From positions 12,461,001 through 12,525,000 of the forward strand of contig NC_063263.1 in NCBI RefSeq assembly GCF_019578655.1: DNA of 64,000 bases, written 5' to 3'. Positions 37,252 to 50,516 of this stretch are shown here, piece after piece; within the stretch, counting starts at the first letter, position 1, and each line of letters begins with the position of its first letter. The DNA comes from Ricinus communis. Lineage: Eukaryota; Streptophyta; Magnoliopsida; Malpighiales; Euphorbiaceae. The notes beneath the pieces are model-generated. The model saw only the letters and a list, made by a program, of their open reading frames with translations, searched no databases and was not told the origin of the DNA. The position numbers and the translations under genes were made by a program.

Positions 37252-40200
37252 GAAGAAGAGTTCTCAAGTTTTCTCCACCTTATATCACTTATATATGGCT
37301 TTCTTTTGTCTAAATAAAATGTCCACCTTTCTCTTTAGTTGCCCTTCCGTTCCTTCAATACGATCCCTCGAAATAAGTAAACTTCCCATTGCCCAACTCA
37401 ATCACAGTTTTCACCATTTCCTACCCTGCACACAATCCGAGGCATGCAGTACACCTCGGGAGCTAGTTATTAGTTTCCTTCTATTCATTATGTTGGCTTG
37501 TTCAAGCTTATACTAAAGATTTGTGAACTTTAAAGTTCAGGTCAGCTAGGTTTATGCCACTGTGTGTGTATAATAGTGTATGTCTCCTCTTTGTAAAAAA
37601 TGTAATTTAGATAAAAAGTATGCTAGCACTTAAAAGCATTGCCTACAGTGACGAAGTTTTGATCATTTTGAGAATCATATAAATCCAAAAGCGACACGTT
37701 ATGTTAGTCTGTAGGAGAATCATGAGAAACACCTACTGTCTACTAAAACTAACACTTGAGTTCATGTTGCTAAAGATATGCACTTGAAGTCCTTACCGTA
37801 ATACTGCTGCATACCATTACAAAATTTGAAACTTTTGACAGACTTTAAAAGATTTGAAGCAGAGGGACTAAAATGTGAATTTTGGAGAACAGAAATGCAA
37901 AGAAATTTTAGTAGTTAGTCGACTGAACCTTAATCCTAAACTAATTGGGCCGACCGATAAGCTTTCTTTTGCTCCATTCCACCTGGGTTAGGACCATCTC
38001 TTAGAAAAAAATCTAAAGCTGCTATTAACTTTTCATTATTTCTTCTTATGTCATTCAAGTCCATCCATCACTTCCCTGTTTCCTGTAACTTTAATATGTT
38101 CAACTTTTTGTACTGGTGAACTTTCTGGCAAGGATGCAAATGCGCATGGCATCTCAGTCTCCCTTCTCTCAACTCATCTCAGCTGCTGACTCTGAGATGT
38201 GGATCATCCAAGGCATATTAGTGTGGCACACTTCTCTTGTGAGCTCATATTTGAGCAAATCTATCTTAGCATTATCATTTGCTACTTCAACTGTTAAAGA
38301 GTAGCGTAATGATATGCTACCTTAACCATCACTTCAGCTTCTCTGGTAACTTTAATATGCTGAACTTTTCGTGCATTAGTGCCCAGATCATCTCAATCTC
38401 CCTTCTCTAAACTTGTCCTCGGTGGCTCCACCCTCATATGTCCGCCAATACATCTTAGAATTGTCATTTCTGCCACTGTAATAGGTCAGATGCAAGTCAT
38501 GTGACTTTTCCTGTAATAACAAACAAACTATGGTTTGCACGTTGGATGAAGTTGATGATTTGCAGTATACTATTCCTTGCTTTTAAAAGTTAAAAAAAAT
38601 GCAGAGGAGGAGTTAACATCTAAGAAAAGAACTAACAGAGTAAGGGGAGAAATTATGTCTCCCAGCTTCCAATTTGGTAGATATCACCTCAAATCAGCAA
38701 TCTAAACAAACAGATGCATTAGTCAGAGTTGAAAGAAGTCAAGTTGACATGCTCATAATTACTTCTATCAAATTATCATCAGTAAGCAATGTGATTCTTC
38801 TCCCCAAAATGACTATTCATTGGTCTTTTTTCATGTGAGGAGTTAATGTATTCATAGCTACATTATCTTCTATATCCATGATCAAAAACATCGGAAAATG
38901 AATAATTACAGCAAGATAGTGTTTTTTACATGGATTCATAGGGATTTTAGTTTGTGATCACATGGAGAGTACTTGATAAAAGAAATTGCAACTACTCTAG
39001 AAATTTCCTCTAGGTTTATGATAATCCAAATAATAATTCTACATCGATAAAGTTATTTTATTCTCAATTTGGAGAATCAAAGTCATTTATGAGAAATTTT
39101 TGAGTGAAGCCCACAAAAAAAGAAAATCACAGCTTTCAAGGAGTCCAAGTTGATTACAGCCAAATTGATCACTCCCATTAATGCAAAGACTAAGATAACT
39201 CCTAACCCTAACACACATACACATACAGAAAAAAGAAAAGCGAAAGCAAAAACCAGTAAAGATCAAGTTCAAAGCTTGAAAAAAACACTCCGAGTACATG
39301 AAATCTTGAAATAAAGATTCAAGCTTTGAACAAAAGATTCCAATGATTTTAGTTTAAGTAGGTAATGTATTTAAGATCAAAGACAGACCCAACAAATGAA
39401 AGAACTAATAACGCAAATCCCACAAATGTAATTGCTGATTAATTATAATCTAATAATGACTAATTGATGCAATCGACACTTATAGCCATAACATGTAACA
39501 AAAAATGCAAGCATACTGGGTAAATGCTGACCCGAGCAAAAACTAACTTTACTCTTGCCCTTTTTCTTTGTTTTCATTCTCTCTCTCCAGCAGAGTTGAC
39601 GAGGTCAACAGGTAAATAGATGAAAAACGGCAGCGTTTTTAGTAGTATGTATATCGCCATGCATTTTCTCAAAGCTAACTAGATGGCTTTGCCGAACAAC
39701 TTTTTTCAGGCTTCAGAGTGAAAAAGAAGAAGAAAGAGACAGTTAATTTTGATAAAATTAGTCTAATTATATAATTTTGGGATAACTCTAATTATTAGCC
39801 TACTAAAATCAAAATTAAATAATATTGCATATAATATAGCATCAACATATGCTACCATATAATTTAATTTTGACCAAACTTTATAAAATCGGGTAATTTC
39901 ACTCAAAAAATAATTTAAATTGTTAAAAAAGGCAAATAATTTATTTATTTATTTTTTTCCTTTTAGGCCTTTTTTATATGAACAGTTTCCATTTTCATAT
40001 CCTAATATCTTAGTGTTGTTTTAGTCAGTGTAGGAGTTACTAACAATAATTTAAAAAAAAAAATGACTTCAGAATCAGTTAACTTTATGAAAATAGGAGC
40101 AGCTACAAATAAAATTGTAACATAATGTTTTCAACAAACATGACTTTACAAATGAAGTGGATAAATTTATTTTTAAAATAATAATTATGTTTAATCAGAC

Positions 40201-40293
40201 CATAAATAAAATTTAGAACAAACACAATGAGATAAAACCACCATTGACAAGCATTAAAGCAAACATTAAAAGGAAATGTCAAATTCTTGTTTC
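37252..40293. other. Intergenic region between the Ole e 1-like and BAHD genes
   Basis: No gene is recognised. The first 350 bases are probably 3' UTR. A divergent duplication lies at about 38055-38490. A short inverted repeat, aaaaacg-gcag-cgttttt, is at 39623-39640. The remainder is AT-rich. Confidence 0.55.
38055..38490. repeat. Divergent tandem duplication, period about 260 bp
   Basis: Copy one (about 38055-38300) and copy two (about 38318-38490) share ccatcacttc, gtaactttaatatg, tctcccttctct and cttag.attgtcattt in the same order. Large gaps and substitutions separate them. No coding sequence was identified in either copy. Confidence 0.55.
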
Positions 40294-41798
40294 TCAAATC
40301 TTCATCAGTTCTTGGAAGATCTTCATGGCAGAAGCAGGCAAACCCAGAAGCACATTTATGTTTCTTCTCTCTTTACCGTGTGACAAGAACAATATCACTT
40401 CTTTCTCTGGCAATGCAACTGGCCCTGATAGAATTGGATCGCCCCACCCAAAATCTGTAATGTGGAATGATAATCTAGACCATGTTGTTATTAACAGAGT
40501 TGAAGCTAACGATGGCCTAGCTCTTGTCACTTCAAAATAATCCATAGCTGATCTCATGTAAGAATCTGTTACCATTTTAATTGCATCCTGAACTAGTCCA
40601 ACTCCATATGACAATGGCTTTCCTAGTAGTTCACCTGCTTCACATATAGAATTTGTTAACACAATTCCATTGCCAAAGTACCCTTTTGGCAATGGTGGAT
40701 TGAATTTAGGCCTTCCGTCAACCGCAAATAGAAGCTTTGTTTGTTGTTCAGGTAGCATCTTTAGTGCCTTGGTTCTAGCTCTCCATACAAATGCTGAAAG
40801 GCTCTCAAAAGTTGTGCACTTATCAAGAACCCCATCTTCCAATGCTTTTGTTTTGATGTTCTCAAGCATTTCAGGATCGAAACAGAAGGAACTGTAGATC
40901 ATTTCATCTTCTTTGTAAAGCTTATTGGTGTCAGACCTGTCTTCTATCTCAGCAAATTCTTGATGAAGATACTCTATCTTTGGTGGGTTCCTGGCTTTGA
41001 GTAGGCTTCTGTCTACAAATGGAGGAACAGAAAGTGGTAAGCCTCTAGCTGTTTCTCCCCAGGAGTTCACAAATTCCATAGCACCAATTCCATCAAACAT
41101 GCAATGATTCATGCACAATCCAAGTGCAAATCCTCCACATTTGAAGTTGGTCACCTACAAAAAGAAGTTGGCACTTAAAGAGCATACTCAAGTTTCAGAC
41201 GAGCTTTACCTCAATGATACTGGTCGCGGCCCGAGTTATGAGTTTCGAACTTTAATACTAAAAAGAAAGGGCATACTGAAGTTGATATCACAATGAAAGA
41301 TCAGGTAAAAGAAAACAATCTGTAACTTGAAAAGAATTTTCGGACAGGGTTGAAAACCTGAGCCACAAGAGGAGGCATCTGCAGAATGTTCTTTGCATCA
41401 GGAATGTCGTAAACGAGCTTTCCAAGGGTGTGAGGATCGGGTTTTGTTATGTCCCCAATCTCTTCCAATGCACAGTTAGCCTCAGCCTCAACGAAAACAG
41501 CACCTTCTCCAGTGCAATTTATAATAAGCTTTCCTTCAGAACTTATAGTCAGTCGGCCAGCAAGAGGGTAGTAGTGAACAAGAACCTTTTTCAAGGCATT
41601 CTTGATAACTTCTACAGAGTTTTCATTCCCTTTCTCATCTGATTTGAAGCAGTAGACAGTACGGACGATCACTGCAATGTTTTGATCAAGATTTGAGAGA
41701 AAGTAGAGACCTTTCTCTGTATCTTTCTCTGGAGCAGCAAGAGTAGGCTCCCGTTGTTTAACAACTAGTTGAAACACATTGCTGTCAGAGTTTTCCAT
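40294..41798 (-). CDS. BAHD acyltransferase, omega-hydroxyacid/fatty-alcohol feruloyl-transferase type
   Basis: Two exons (41798-41358 and 41154-40294) join in phase to give 433 residues, normal for the family. The catalytic HxxxD motif is HCMFD (164-168), and the structural DFGWG motif is at 381-385. The start matches the clade's N-terminus, with [12 protein letters not shown] and [23 protein letters not shown]. The clade includes enzymes that transfer feruloyl or caffeoyl groups from CoA to omega-hydroxy fatty acids or fatty alcohols for suberin, cutin and waxes (ASFT/FHT, DCF, FACT). The enzyme is expected in the cytosol, and the substrate here is inferred only from clade. The single intron falls just before the HxxxD region, as is usual. 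A TATA box at 42093-42099 and an apparent 5'-UTR intron place the promoter on the minus strand. Confidence 0.92.
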
Positions 41799-41839
41799 TG
41801 TTGTATAGTTTTCAGGAATCTTTGGAAGCTCCACCACCT

Positions 41840-42035
41840 GAAAAGAAAAAAAGAAGAAACAGAAATTAAAGAAAATATGCATGTAAGAACATAGCTTGTA
41901 CATGTATAGATTTGAAGTGAAAATGCAAAATTTATTGATTGAAAAGAGACAGCAAACCATGTGATCAACAAATGAAGTAACTGAACGAATCCCCAAAAAA
42001 CTTCAGAAACAGAGAAATTCGTGTACTTAGGAACC
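41840..42035 (-). other. Probable 5'-UTR intron of the BAHD gene
   Basis: On the minus strand, CTTTCTCAG|GTTCCT starts and TTTTTCAG|GTGGTGG ends a plausible intron between the TATA box and the ATG at 41798. No ATG precedes it in the leader. Confidence 0.5.
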
Positions 42036-42092
42036 TGAGAAAGAGTCACAGGTTTTTAATTGGCAATGGCATGATCAGTAACCAATGGTGTG

Positions 42093-42099
42093 TTATATA
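42093..42099 (-). promoter_or_regulatory. Putative TATA box of the BAHD gene
   Basis: Minus-strand TATATAA lies about 295 bases before the ATG, with CCATTGGTTA (an inverted CCAAT box) close by on the other side. Confidence 0.55.
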
Positions 42100-44006
42100 T
42101 GGAAAGAGGTTGACCCAACACGAAAGGAGCTGAATTACTTAAAGAAAGAAGTAAGAACATTGTGAAAGGACACATGTCTATGTTTGATTTAAGAGATTCT
42201 GCCTTACAGAGATTATTTTGTTAAATTATTTGGAGACTTAAAACATGTTTCAAAAGATTTTGCTTCTTTTGGTCTTCTGTATTTTATTTTTAACAATTTT
42301 CTTTTCAGTTGGTCTGTTATATGGGTGAGAGTAGGCCACTGATCAATGGGACCAACCAGCCATATTAGACTAGTTTTACTTTTTAGTATAAGTTTTGTTT
42401 GGTAAAGTTGGCATCCTATATTTGCTTCCTTCATTCTTAATCTCCCATATTTCAAAGTTGAAAGCTAAGGGTTACCCTTATTTTATTTCTACTGAATTTT
42501 TTTAATTTTCAAGAACCTAAATTAAAATTCAACTGTTGAATTAAAAGGAATAGATATGATAAATGAAACAAAATCTATTGAATTACTAGTATTTTATAAA
42601 ATTAATGAGATAGATTTTATTAATATTCTTGAACTTCTTTCCTTTAATTATATATATATAAAAAAAAAAGTTAGCATTTTTTTGTTAGTAATTTAAAGTT
42701 TTTCATTAGGAAAAGGAAGGCCGATAATTGAACTCCTAAATTATATGGGCAATTCTATTGAAGGCTAGTGCTCCATTGACTTACATTGTTATTCCTTAAG
42801 AGTTTTTAAATCTTAATAAATTTAATCTAATTACTTATTAGCTGCCCCAGTAACTCTTAAATTACCTCTAATTTCTAAATAAGTTTAATATTCATCTCTA
42901 TTAATTGTCATATGAACCCATAAATTTATGCTTTAAGTATTACATAATCTCTATGGATTGCGTCCAGCTTGTTTATCAATAGAGAGCATAAATAAGTAAC
43001 CAGGAGATGACTTTGTTTGTTTACCAAATTCGTTGAGATATTGAAATCAATTGTTGCTTTCTTTAGTGATTTGAAATCGCAATTAGATCAACGATTAAAA
43101 CACCAATTCATTTCAGTAGGACATTGGAAACTTGTAATTTGGTGATTTTTTGGACATAGATTTTGAATTTACAATCGGAAATAATTGTAAACTTATTTAT
43201 GGATAATCACATTGAAGTCATTATTTGAGAAAGTTTAGCATCTGGACACTTATTATAAGGGAAATTTTATTTGTAGTCACTGACTTGAAGCATATTTTCC
43301 GTTACTATCTTTAAATTAATTTATATAAAAAAAATTCCTCATATTTTAATTTCAATACTGCTTTTATCTTTTTAGTTTGATTTTAAGAAAAATTTCTATT
43401 AGTCTATGAATTGATATTATATTACTATGAACTTTTTAAATTCATAAAAAAAAAAAAAATTAAAATTTATGTTAAAATTCTTGTCCAAAACTTTAGTGTT
43501 ACCAAAAATTTTAGAACTCGGTTTTTTCTTTTTGGATCAAATTGAACTCAAAGTTTGAAGGATCTGAAATTTACAACTTCTACAAGTTTCAACTCATAGT
43601 TCAATACTCGCAGGATCTAGCAAGCAAGCAATTATTTTGAGGCAAAATACCTTTTCAAACATCAGTTTATTTTCCCGGTCAGGTGAACAGAAGGAAGATG
43701 TTCAGGTAGAAAATACAGTTTCAATAAGTAGTAAAATTGAAAAAAGATTAACATTTTCTTTAAGCAACATTTATACCGTGTGCAATGAATTAGGACACCA
43801 CCACGAAGCTGTTTCGGGTAGTTACCAATGTCTTTGCTTCTTGAGCTATCAACTTCTCAGGTATACACGAGGCAGCATGATATTTATCCAGGCTGAAACA
43901 CCAGTCTTTTTAAGCAGCTCAGATACCCCTTGTCATTTATATGTATGTGCGTAGACATCTTTTGTCAACAATATTACGTTCACAAGCAAGTGAAAATATA
44001 TTATGC
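42100..44006. other. Intergenic region between the BAHD and ARP2 genes
   Basis: No gene is supported. The left part is upstream sequence for the BAHD gene. AT-rich spacer with poly-A runs follows, and the last few hundred bases are the probable 3' UTR of ARP2. A 105-codon open frame at 43637-43954 shows no family resemblance. Confidence 0.6.
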
Positions 44007-47000
44007 CTAACCACACCTGTTCAGACAAGCAATTCCTTCTTCTAGATAATCCTCTCTGCTAATCCAGAACTCTGGTGCGTCCTGCAAAAACAGATGTTAT
44101 TCATGAATTAATGATAAAAATAGAAGTGTCGATAAAGTTAACTGGTCGCTTTGCCTTTCTCTATTTTACACAGAGAGCAAGGAGAGGGAGACAATTACCT
44201 TCATAATTCCAGCAAGAACTGCACCTCCAAGGTAGACCATATGCTTTCTTCGTGGTGGATCTTCAATTCGCAACCGCAGCTTCTGTTCATCATGGACATA
44301 TCATAAGAAAACAACACAAAAGTAGGCTCAGCTCACAAGTAGAAAATCATGCCCATGTTTCCTCATAAACCCCCTTCTATATTCAATCTGAAAGAGCAAT
44401 ATTTGTCCTGGACATGATTATCGCTTATGGAATATTTGGGGCACCTAGAAGTTTTGAAAGTTCAAAGCTTGAGAACTTGTACCAAAAAATCATAAGCAAC
44501 CTACATCAGCAAATGTGAATTTATTAAAAAATTTGTCTCAGTGATGTTCCTTTTTTTGCCTTTCAAATATGTAGTTACAGTTTCCAATCAGAAATGAAGC
44601 ATGTTTTATCTGTTTCCAAATTGTAAGTCAACGAATAGCAAAGAATCTCCTTTGCAAATACAGGTAGAATAGAACCACATAAAAATAGAACTACATAACT
44701 AATTTGATTGGCAATTATTTGTCTTTCTAAGGGGATTTGGAACTTACCTTCAGCCCATCTTTATTTCCCTTTAGAACAACTTCAAGATAGCGATCGAGTA
44801 TTTCTTTCTCCAGGCTGAACCAACACATAAAATATTCAATGTTCTAGTTGCCAATATTGCATGGATTGAACAAGCAAACAAAAGATGTATAAATCCTTAA
44901 GCCTTAAGTCTCTTATGTAACTTAGAAAAACCAGAACAATGTTATCAATAATCTTCAATTATTTTTGTTGCATTGCGCTCCATTTAGTTATCTGTAGTTT
45001 AGTCAAGAATGTTAGACAGAGACCTAGCAAAATGGTCCCACCAATGCTCAGCCATAAGTGCATCAAAATTTAATGATGCATAGCATATCCAAAGTGAAAT
45101 GAGTATAATATTCCAAGTCATCAAATTCATACAAATCAAACCCCATGTAAATCATAAATATAACATGATGAAAATTATTTAAGAAAAAAGCCAACCAGAA
45201 GACAAAAATTGCATCAGAGATATTACCGACTAGGTAATCCAGGATACATTGTGCTCCCTCCACTTAATACTATATGCTGGTACAGCTGCAGAGTGTAAAG
45301 AAAATTGGCATTGAGAATTTCATATCAGGGAGTCTAGACGCACAAAATAAATAAATAGGATGGCAAGAGTGAGGCCCAACAGTTTTCTCCAACTCCCTCT
45401 GGCGCTACAACTTATTCAAATTTAATCTAAATTCTAACAAGAATTCATGTCTCCATTATGGCAACTATAGAAAGAGCTCTCAACCTTAGTCCTAATCACT
45501 TAGATTGTCGATTTATTATAATTAACCAATGAGAATTTACGACATAGTTAACAGATGCCAAAACATATATAAGAGGTGCAGTAAATGAAGGTCAAGAATG
45601 CATGCATAAAAAATTTGAAATCCCGATCACTGTAGTTACTATGCTCAAGTGAAAAAGAACCACAAACAATTATGACACGAGACAAGATCCTTCGAATAAT
45701 CCCAAACTTGCAGGAAAACTAAAAACCAATTTGCTGGTTGCATTCTCTACAATTTGACATATGCATCGATTAAGAACAAGTTCTGAAATTGAAAATAATA
45801 AAAGAAGGTACTGAAATACAGAAATCTTATCTTTATCTTTTGCAAGAAAAAGAGAGGATATTTTATATATCAAAAAATCTGCCTGTTAAAGTAACAGTTT
45901 CAACAAATTTAAACAAAAAAGAAAAACTGTCCATCCTTGCCAAAGAGAAAAAAAAGAACTTTAAATGAATGACTATGCATAATGGAAGTACGGTATTAAT
46001 GAACAGTCCAAGTACCATCATCCGGTTGTCAATATCCATTTCCTGGATGCAGCGGAAGACCATATCAGCCATTCCATCACCTTCAATATCTATAAGTTCC
46101 TGCAAAAAGGAAATGCCCAAAAGTTTCAGAATCTCCAACCTACCAATATAGTCTTTAATTGCTGGCCTCCAGCATGATGGTCTAGAAAAACTTTAAAAAA
46201 AAAATTAGAGCTCTGTTTATTATGTAAATGTAATGAGCTGCACCTCAAGTCATATCAACAGCCAAATTTATCAAAACCCAATTTTGCATAGCAGACATTT
46301 TGACTACCTGAGCTGCTACTCAGGTTCTGTGCAAGAACAAAATGGTTTTCCTTGGAGAAAAATAGATCTACTAATTGGTTTTCTCACACTAATTCACATA
46401 ACCTATCATGACCATGTCGAGTACATGAAAGAAATGAAAATAAATTGCCAATAAATGCCTAGATGGATGCTGTAACATCTCACAACTAGACGGCCACTTT
46501 ATGGTTATGTGCAGCATGCCAATCACATTGAAAAGCTTTGTATGGAATTGAACATGACTACAAATCAGAAAATAAGACTTACTGGTGTAAATAGAGCCTC
46601 AGGTGCCTGGAACCTCTCGGTGCCTACTTTTATCACCCTTCCATCTGGCAGCTGATTGATACAACACTTGTGAGTATATTGTCAATAATCGAGTATCTAA
46701 GCTGTTTCCAAAAACAAACAAGCTAAACAGTACCAAACAATAACCTGAAGTACCATATAACTACAAGCTTCTATGACATTCAACGTAATAAATGAAGTAG
46801 AGCTGGAACAGCAGATGGTTGGACTCTAAGCATATACTCAGAGGTCCCAGGTTCAACTTGCCCAAGCAGTAGATGCACGTGATGTAAATGATTGATATGT
46901 TCAATTAAAGGAAAAGGGAAGGGAGAAACAACAAGGTAGATGATGATGACACATGAAAGGTACAATATAAAAGCCCATGAATGTTGAATAATGCTTCTTT

Positions 47001-49222
47001 AGATCCCAAATATAACAAATAAGCAAAACTAAAAAAGAAGGTTGCAAATTACTAAAAAAGAAATCAACATACAGTATAATTCTTAACAAGGATTGTGGTC
47101 TCAAGGCCCAATTGATACTCCCTCTTGTAATCATAACTGGAGGGAAATAGAATTAGTATCCAAATAACATATTTTAATGATTCTCATACCATAATAGTAC
47201 TGCATAACATTGTCGATTCACCTTATATAGCAGAGCTTTTCTTTAATTTCCCTAACAGCCTCGAAATCAGCAGTCCTATTCATGGCATACCTACAGTAAA
47301 CAGTCTTGCTCAGTTAAAAGGAACTCCCATCTAAAGAATAGAATTAGTGTTGACCACATTTATCATACCAAAGTTAGCCCTCACCCTCTCCTTGAAAGTA
47401 AATCAACAAGATAGGAGGTAATGTGCCGACCAGCTACGTTCATTCGCTTAGTCAAATGTGGAAATGAGTAGCCATCAACAACAGGAACCTGGAGAGAAAG
47501 GTGCAGAATTTGAGTTTAAGGAATTTCACAAATTTCATCTTACCAAAAAAGCTAGTTAACCCGAAAAAGATGACATGGGAACATGTAGGGGAACCAAAAA
47601 AGGCAGAAATGCATAGCTTTAATCCTGAAACAGTTTAAAGAAGGTTCCTGAGTAGCTTACCACATGAGTCACACCATCACCAGAGTCAATGACTAATCCT
47701 GTCAGTAAACCTGTGAGGATTTAAAGAAACGCTGAAGCATATGTAGAAAGAGAAGGACTAATAAACAACGAAAGTAGTAGCTAAGCAATAGCAAATAACC
47801 ACAAATAGACCAGCTTCAACCGGAAAAGAATACATTAGTATCAATATTTTACAGGATTCAGAAGGCAGATCTCCAAGTCATCACATTATGAAAGACAATA
47901 TGTCAATTAATAACTTTAAACCTTCAATCATCTCCACAAGCACCTTGAGCATACAAAGTTAAAACAGCTTGGATCTGAATGAAGACACCAGCAAAGTTGT
48001 ACTTCTCGAACATGGTCTCAACCTGTATTATCAAGTCAAAATCAAACATGAGAAATGAGATTATGAAATAAATGAGAACAACACTGATGATACATAATCA
48101 ATTACCCAACATCACTACTGGACCAATACCATTTTTTCACGATTTTTCGAGGGATTAAGAGGTGGATCAGTGAGTAAAATTTTACATTCTGTAGGGTCTA
48201 TCTGTTGAAAGAGAACGAGGGACAATGTTATATACAATATAATGAAATTATACTACTTCAATATAGAAAAAAGAAAGCACAAGATATTTACTTTAAGTTC
48301 ATTGAAAAACGCATGATCCCACACATGACCCATGTCATCCCAATTCTGAACTATTCCATTGTTAACAGGATAAGATATATCCAGCTGATGCCTCAAGTCA
48401 GCACAAGCTTCTCCAACAACAGCATCCTAATTGAATAAAGCAAAAAAAAAAAAAGCACATAAGAACTAAGTGTACTCTGAGATTGGGAAATCACATGAAC
48501 AGAATATAAATGAGGCTAATAAACAACATAAATCATCACCTTCAACTGTTCTTCCATGAGTGATTCTTCGTATCTTAGCATGGGCCTTCCTACCACGCAA
48601 GGGAATACAGAGGTGGGAAAATTCTCTCCAGCAAATCCACACTTGACGTACTGCGTTGAATAAAGTCAAGTTAGAATTGTCCGTAAATCATAAAAATGCC
48701 ACAATTTAATTCTATTTCTCGAATTTATTCTATTCGGAAAGCTCATAGTTGCTAAAATTCAATTCTCTCGTAGAAAAACAATACATCTTTATAATAAATG
48801 AAATCATATTTAAAAAAAAAAGACATGATCGTGCAATAATTAAACTCAATTGAATTATTTAAGCATTGTTTGGAAGAAATCATGTCCAGGAATGGAATTC
48901 TTGCAAAATTATGTCAATTTTGTTAAACAATGTCTATGTTACAGAAAAGTGAAGAAATCAACAAATGAATTGAAAAAGAAGCTATCATAACGCAAGAAAA
49001 GAGTTAAAGAGGAAAAAGCACTAAAGAGCAGATAGAAAATTGATCTAATCATAAAAGACTGATTTTGGTTAAGTAAGCAAATGAAAAAAATTTGAAAATT
49101 GATTTTTGCAGGTATGAGTGGATCGGGGATCGGCGATTGAAGAAGTTGGAGTTAAATTAGAGGATGCATATAGAAGATACCCCAGTGCCATTGTCGCAAA
49201 CGATGACGTTTCTGTTGTCCAT
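44007..49222 (-). CDS. ARP2: Actin-related protein 2 (ARP2/3 complex subunit)
   Basis: Fifteen coding exons are readable: 49222-49181, 48650-48540, 48426-48292, 48201-48130, 48022-47944, 47710-47661, 47488-47385, 47290-47222, 47136-47073, 46651-46583, 46099-46016, 45285-45227, 44814-44748, 44282-44199, 44081-44007. All joins are in phase and give 387 residues, close to the known ARP2 length. The actin-type nucleotide pocket shows [15 protein letters not shown] and [17 protein letters not shown]2-typical stretches include [33 protein letters not shown] and [18 protein letters not shown]. With ARP3 and five ARPC subunits, it nucleates branched actin filaments in the cytoplasm, which affects trichome and pavement-cell shape. 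Nothing is missing. The gene is divergent from the CHX gene, 1.3 kb away. Confidence 0.97.
46795..46890 (+). repeat. Possible tRNA-derived SINE remnant in an ARP2 intron
   Basis: Inside intron 9, agctggaacagcagatggtt followed about 45 bases later by ccaggttcaacttgcc resembles the A and B boxes of a Pol III promoter at roughly tRNA spacing. The stems do not fold as a real tRNA. No clear tail or target duplication was found. Confidence 0.25.
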
Positions 49223-49602
49223 TGTATGCTTTGCTTCAACGTTGGAGCTTGGAGCTCGAAGTGCTCAGGTTCAATGGCTTTCTGGTGACAAGTCACTTTT
49301 ATTTAGTTGGAATGAGAACGCCAACGACGTCGTGTGCTCTTTTTCTCTTTTCTTTTTCCTTTTCTAATTGTATCAAATAATGAAGCTAAAATTTGCGGAT
49401 TTTAATTAATTATTGTGTTTGGTGTGTTTTTAAACAATTACTTGTTTTCTTTGAGCAGTAATTTTAAGTAATTATTAAAATGACAGGACTGTAATCTTTT
49501 GTCTAATTAATTATTGATTTTGATGGGAATTTATGATTAGACAAATTTAATATTTTTTAAAACTCAATTCCCGTATCTAATACTAAAGAAAAGAAAAGGA
49601 AA

Positions 49603-49656
<54 letters not shown>

Positions 49657-50516
49657 TATTCATCAATAACAATTAAACATATTATAATAATGTATTTTCA
49701 TTTTGCTAATAGAATATATACTGACTCATTAAGAAAATAAGTTGAAAATAATCAAACCATAACCATTTGATTTTGTATCTTCTCCTTTGTTATATTAAAA
49801 GTAATAAAGTTATTATTAAATCTAAACTGCCAAAAGGGTAAAAGTGAAGTGAGAAAAGAGAAAAGCAAGATTGGAGATGTGTAATTACAGTGAAACTAAA
49901 CTAAATCTATTGTGCATAGACGATATATTTTACATTCATAAATTCTCTAGTTTTAGTGTGGACAACCGAAAAGATGAAACATAATACTGTCCATCCTGGT
50001 ATTTTTGAACAATTGTAGGAAAATAGCAATGAAGTGATGTCTGTCTAGTACTAGAAATAGACATGGATTTAACACGACATTAAATCCTGTGAGATCTAAA
50101 ATCATGTGATACACTGCGAGAATATAGGAATTTTGTTGTTGAAAAAAAAAAAAAGAAAAAAGGAAGAAACAACCATGTCAACCTGGAAGCAGCAAGTTTT
50201 GCCAATTTAAGGGAAATCCCAAATCCCAAATTCAACAAATGTCATGATATTATTCGGTTACTGTCCAGGAGGGTAGTTAACTAGGAATCAACTAATATTT
50301 CCACTAATTTGGGTTGGCTGTTAATACGAACAATTTTTTTTTTTTTTTCCTTTAAAGGTTTTAGCACCAGCTTCTTCTATTATTATTGTTATTATTATTA
50401 TTATTTTCCCATTCTATCTGTTCTAAATTTTGATAATTTTGTTCACAATTTTCCCTGTCCAGTGAGCTAAATAATCATTGGTATTGCGGTGGTGGTGGGA
50501 TCATCAATCATTAGCC
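49223..50516. promoter_or_regulatory. Divergent promoter region between ARP2 and CHX
   Basis: This 1.3-kb spacer should hold both promoters. ACGACGTCGT, a perfect 10-bp palindrome at 49324-49333, lies about 100 bases upstream of the ARP2 ATG. A (TA)n run occupies 49606-49654. A poly-T run at about 50333-50348 and a TTATTATTA run near 50378-50405 precede the CHX ATG. I see no coding sequence. Confidence 0.55.
49606..49654. repeat. (TA)n microsatellite, about 24 units
   Basis: This is an uninterrupted dinucleotide run in the spacer between two divergent genes. Confidence 0.95.

Noticed and set aside
41213..41260. gagtttcgaac in the BAHD intron as a Pol III B box
   Set aside because: No A box at suitable spacing and no tRNA fold.
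43637..43954. 105-codon open frame downstream of ARP2
   Set aside because: No motif, no splice context and low-complexity surroundings; likely chance in 3' flank.
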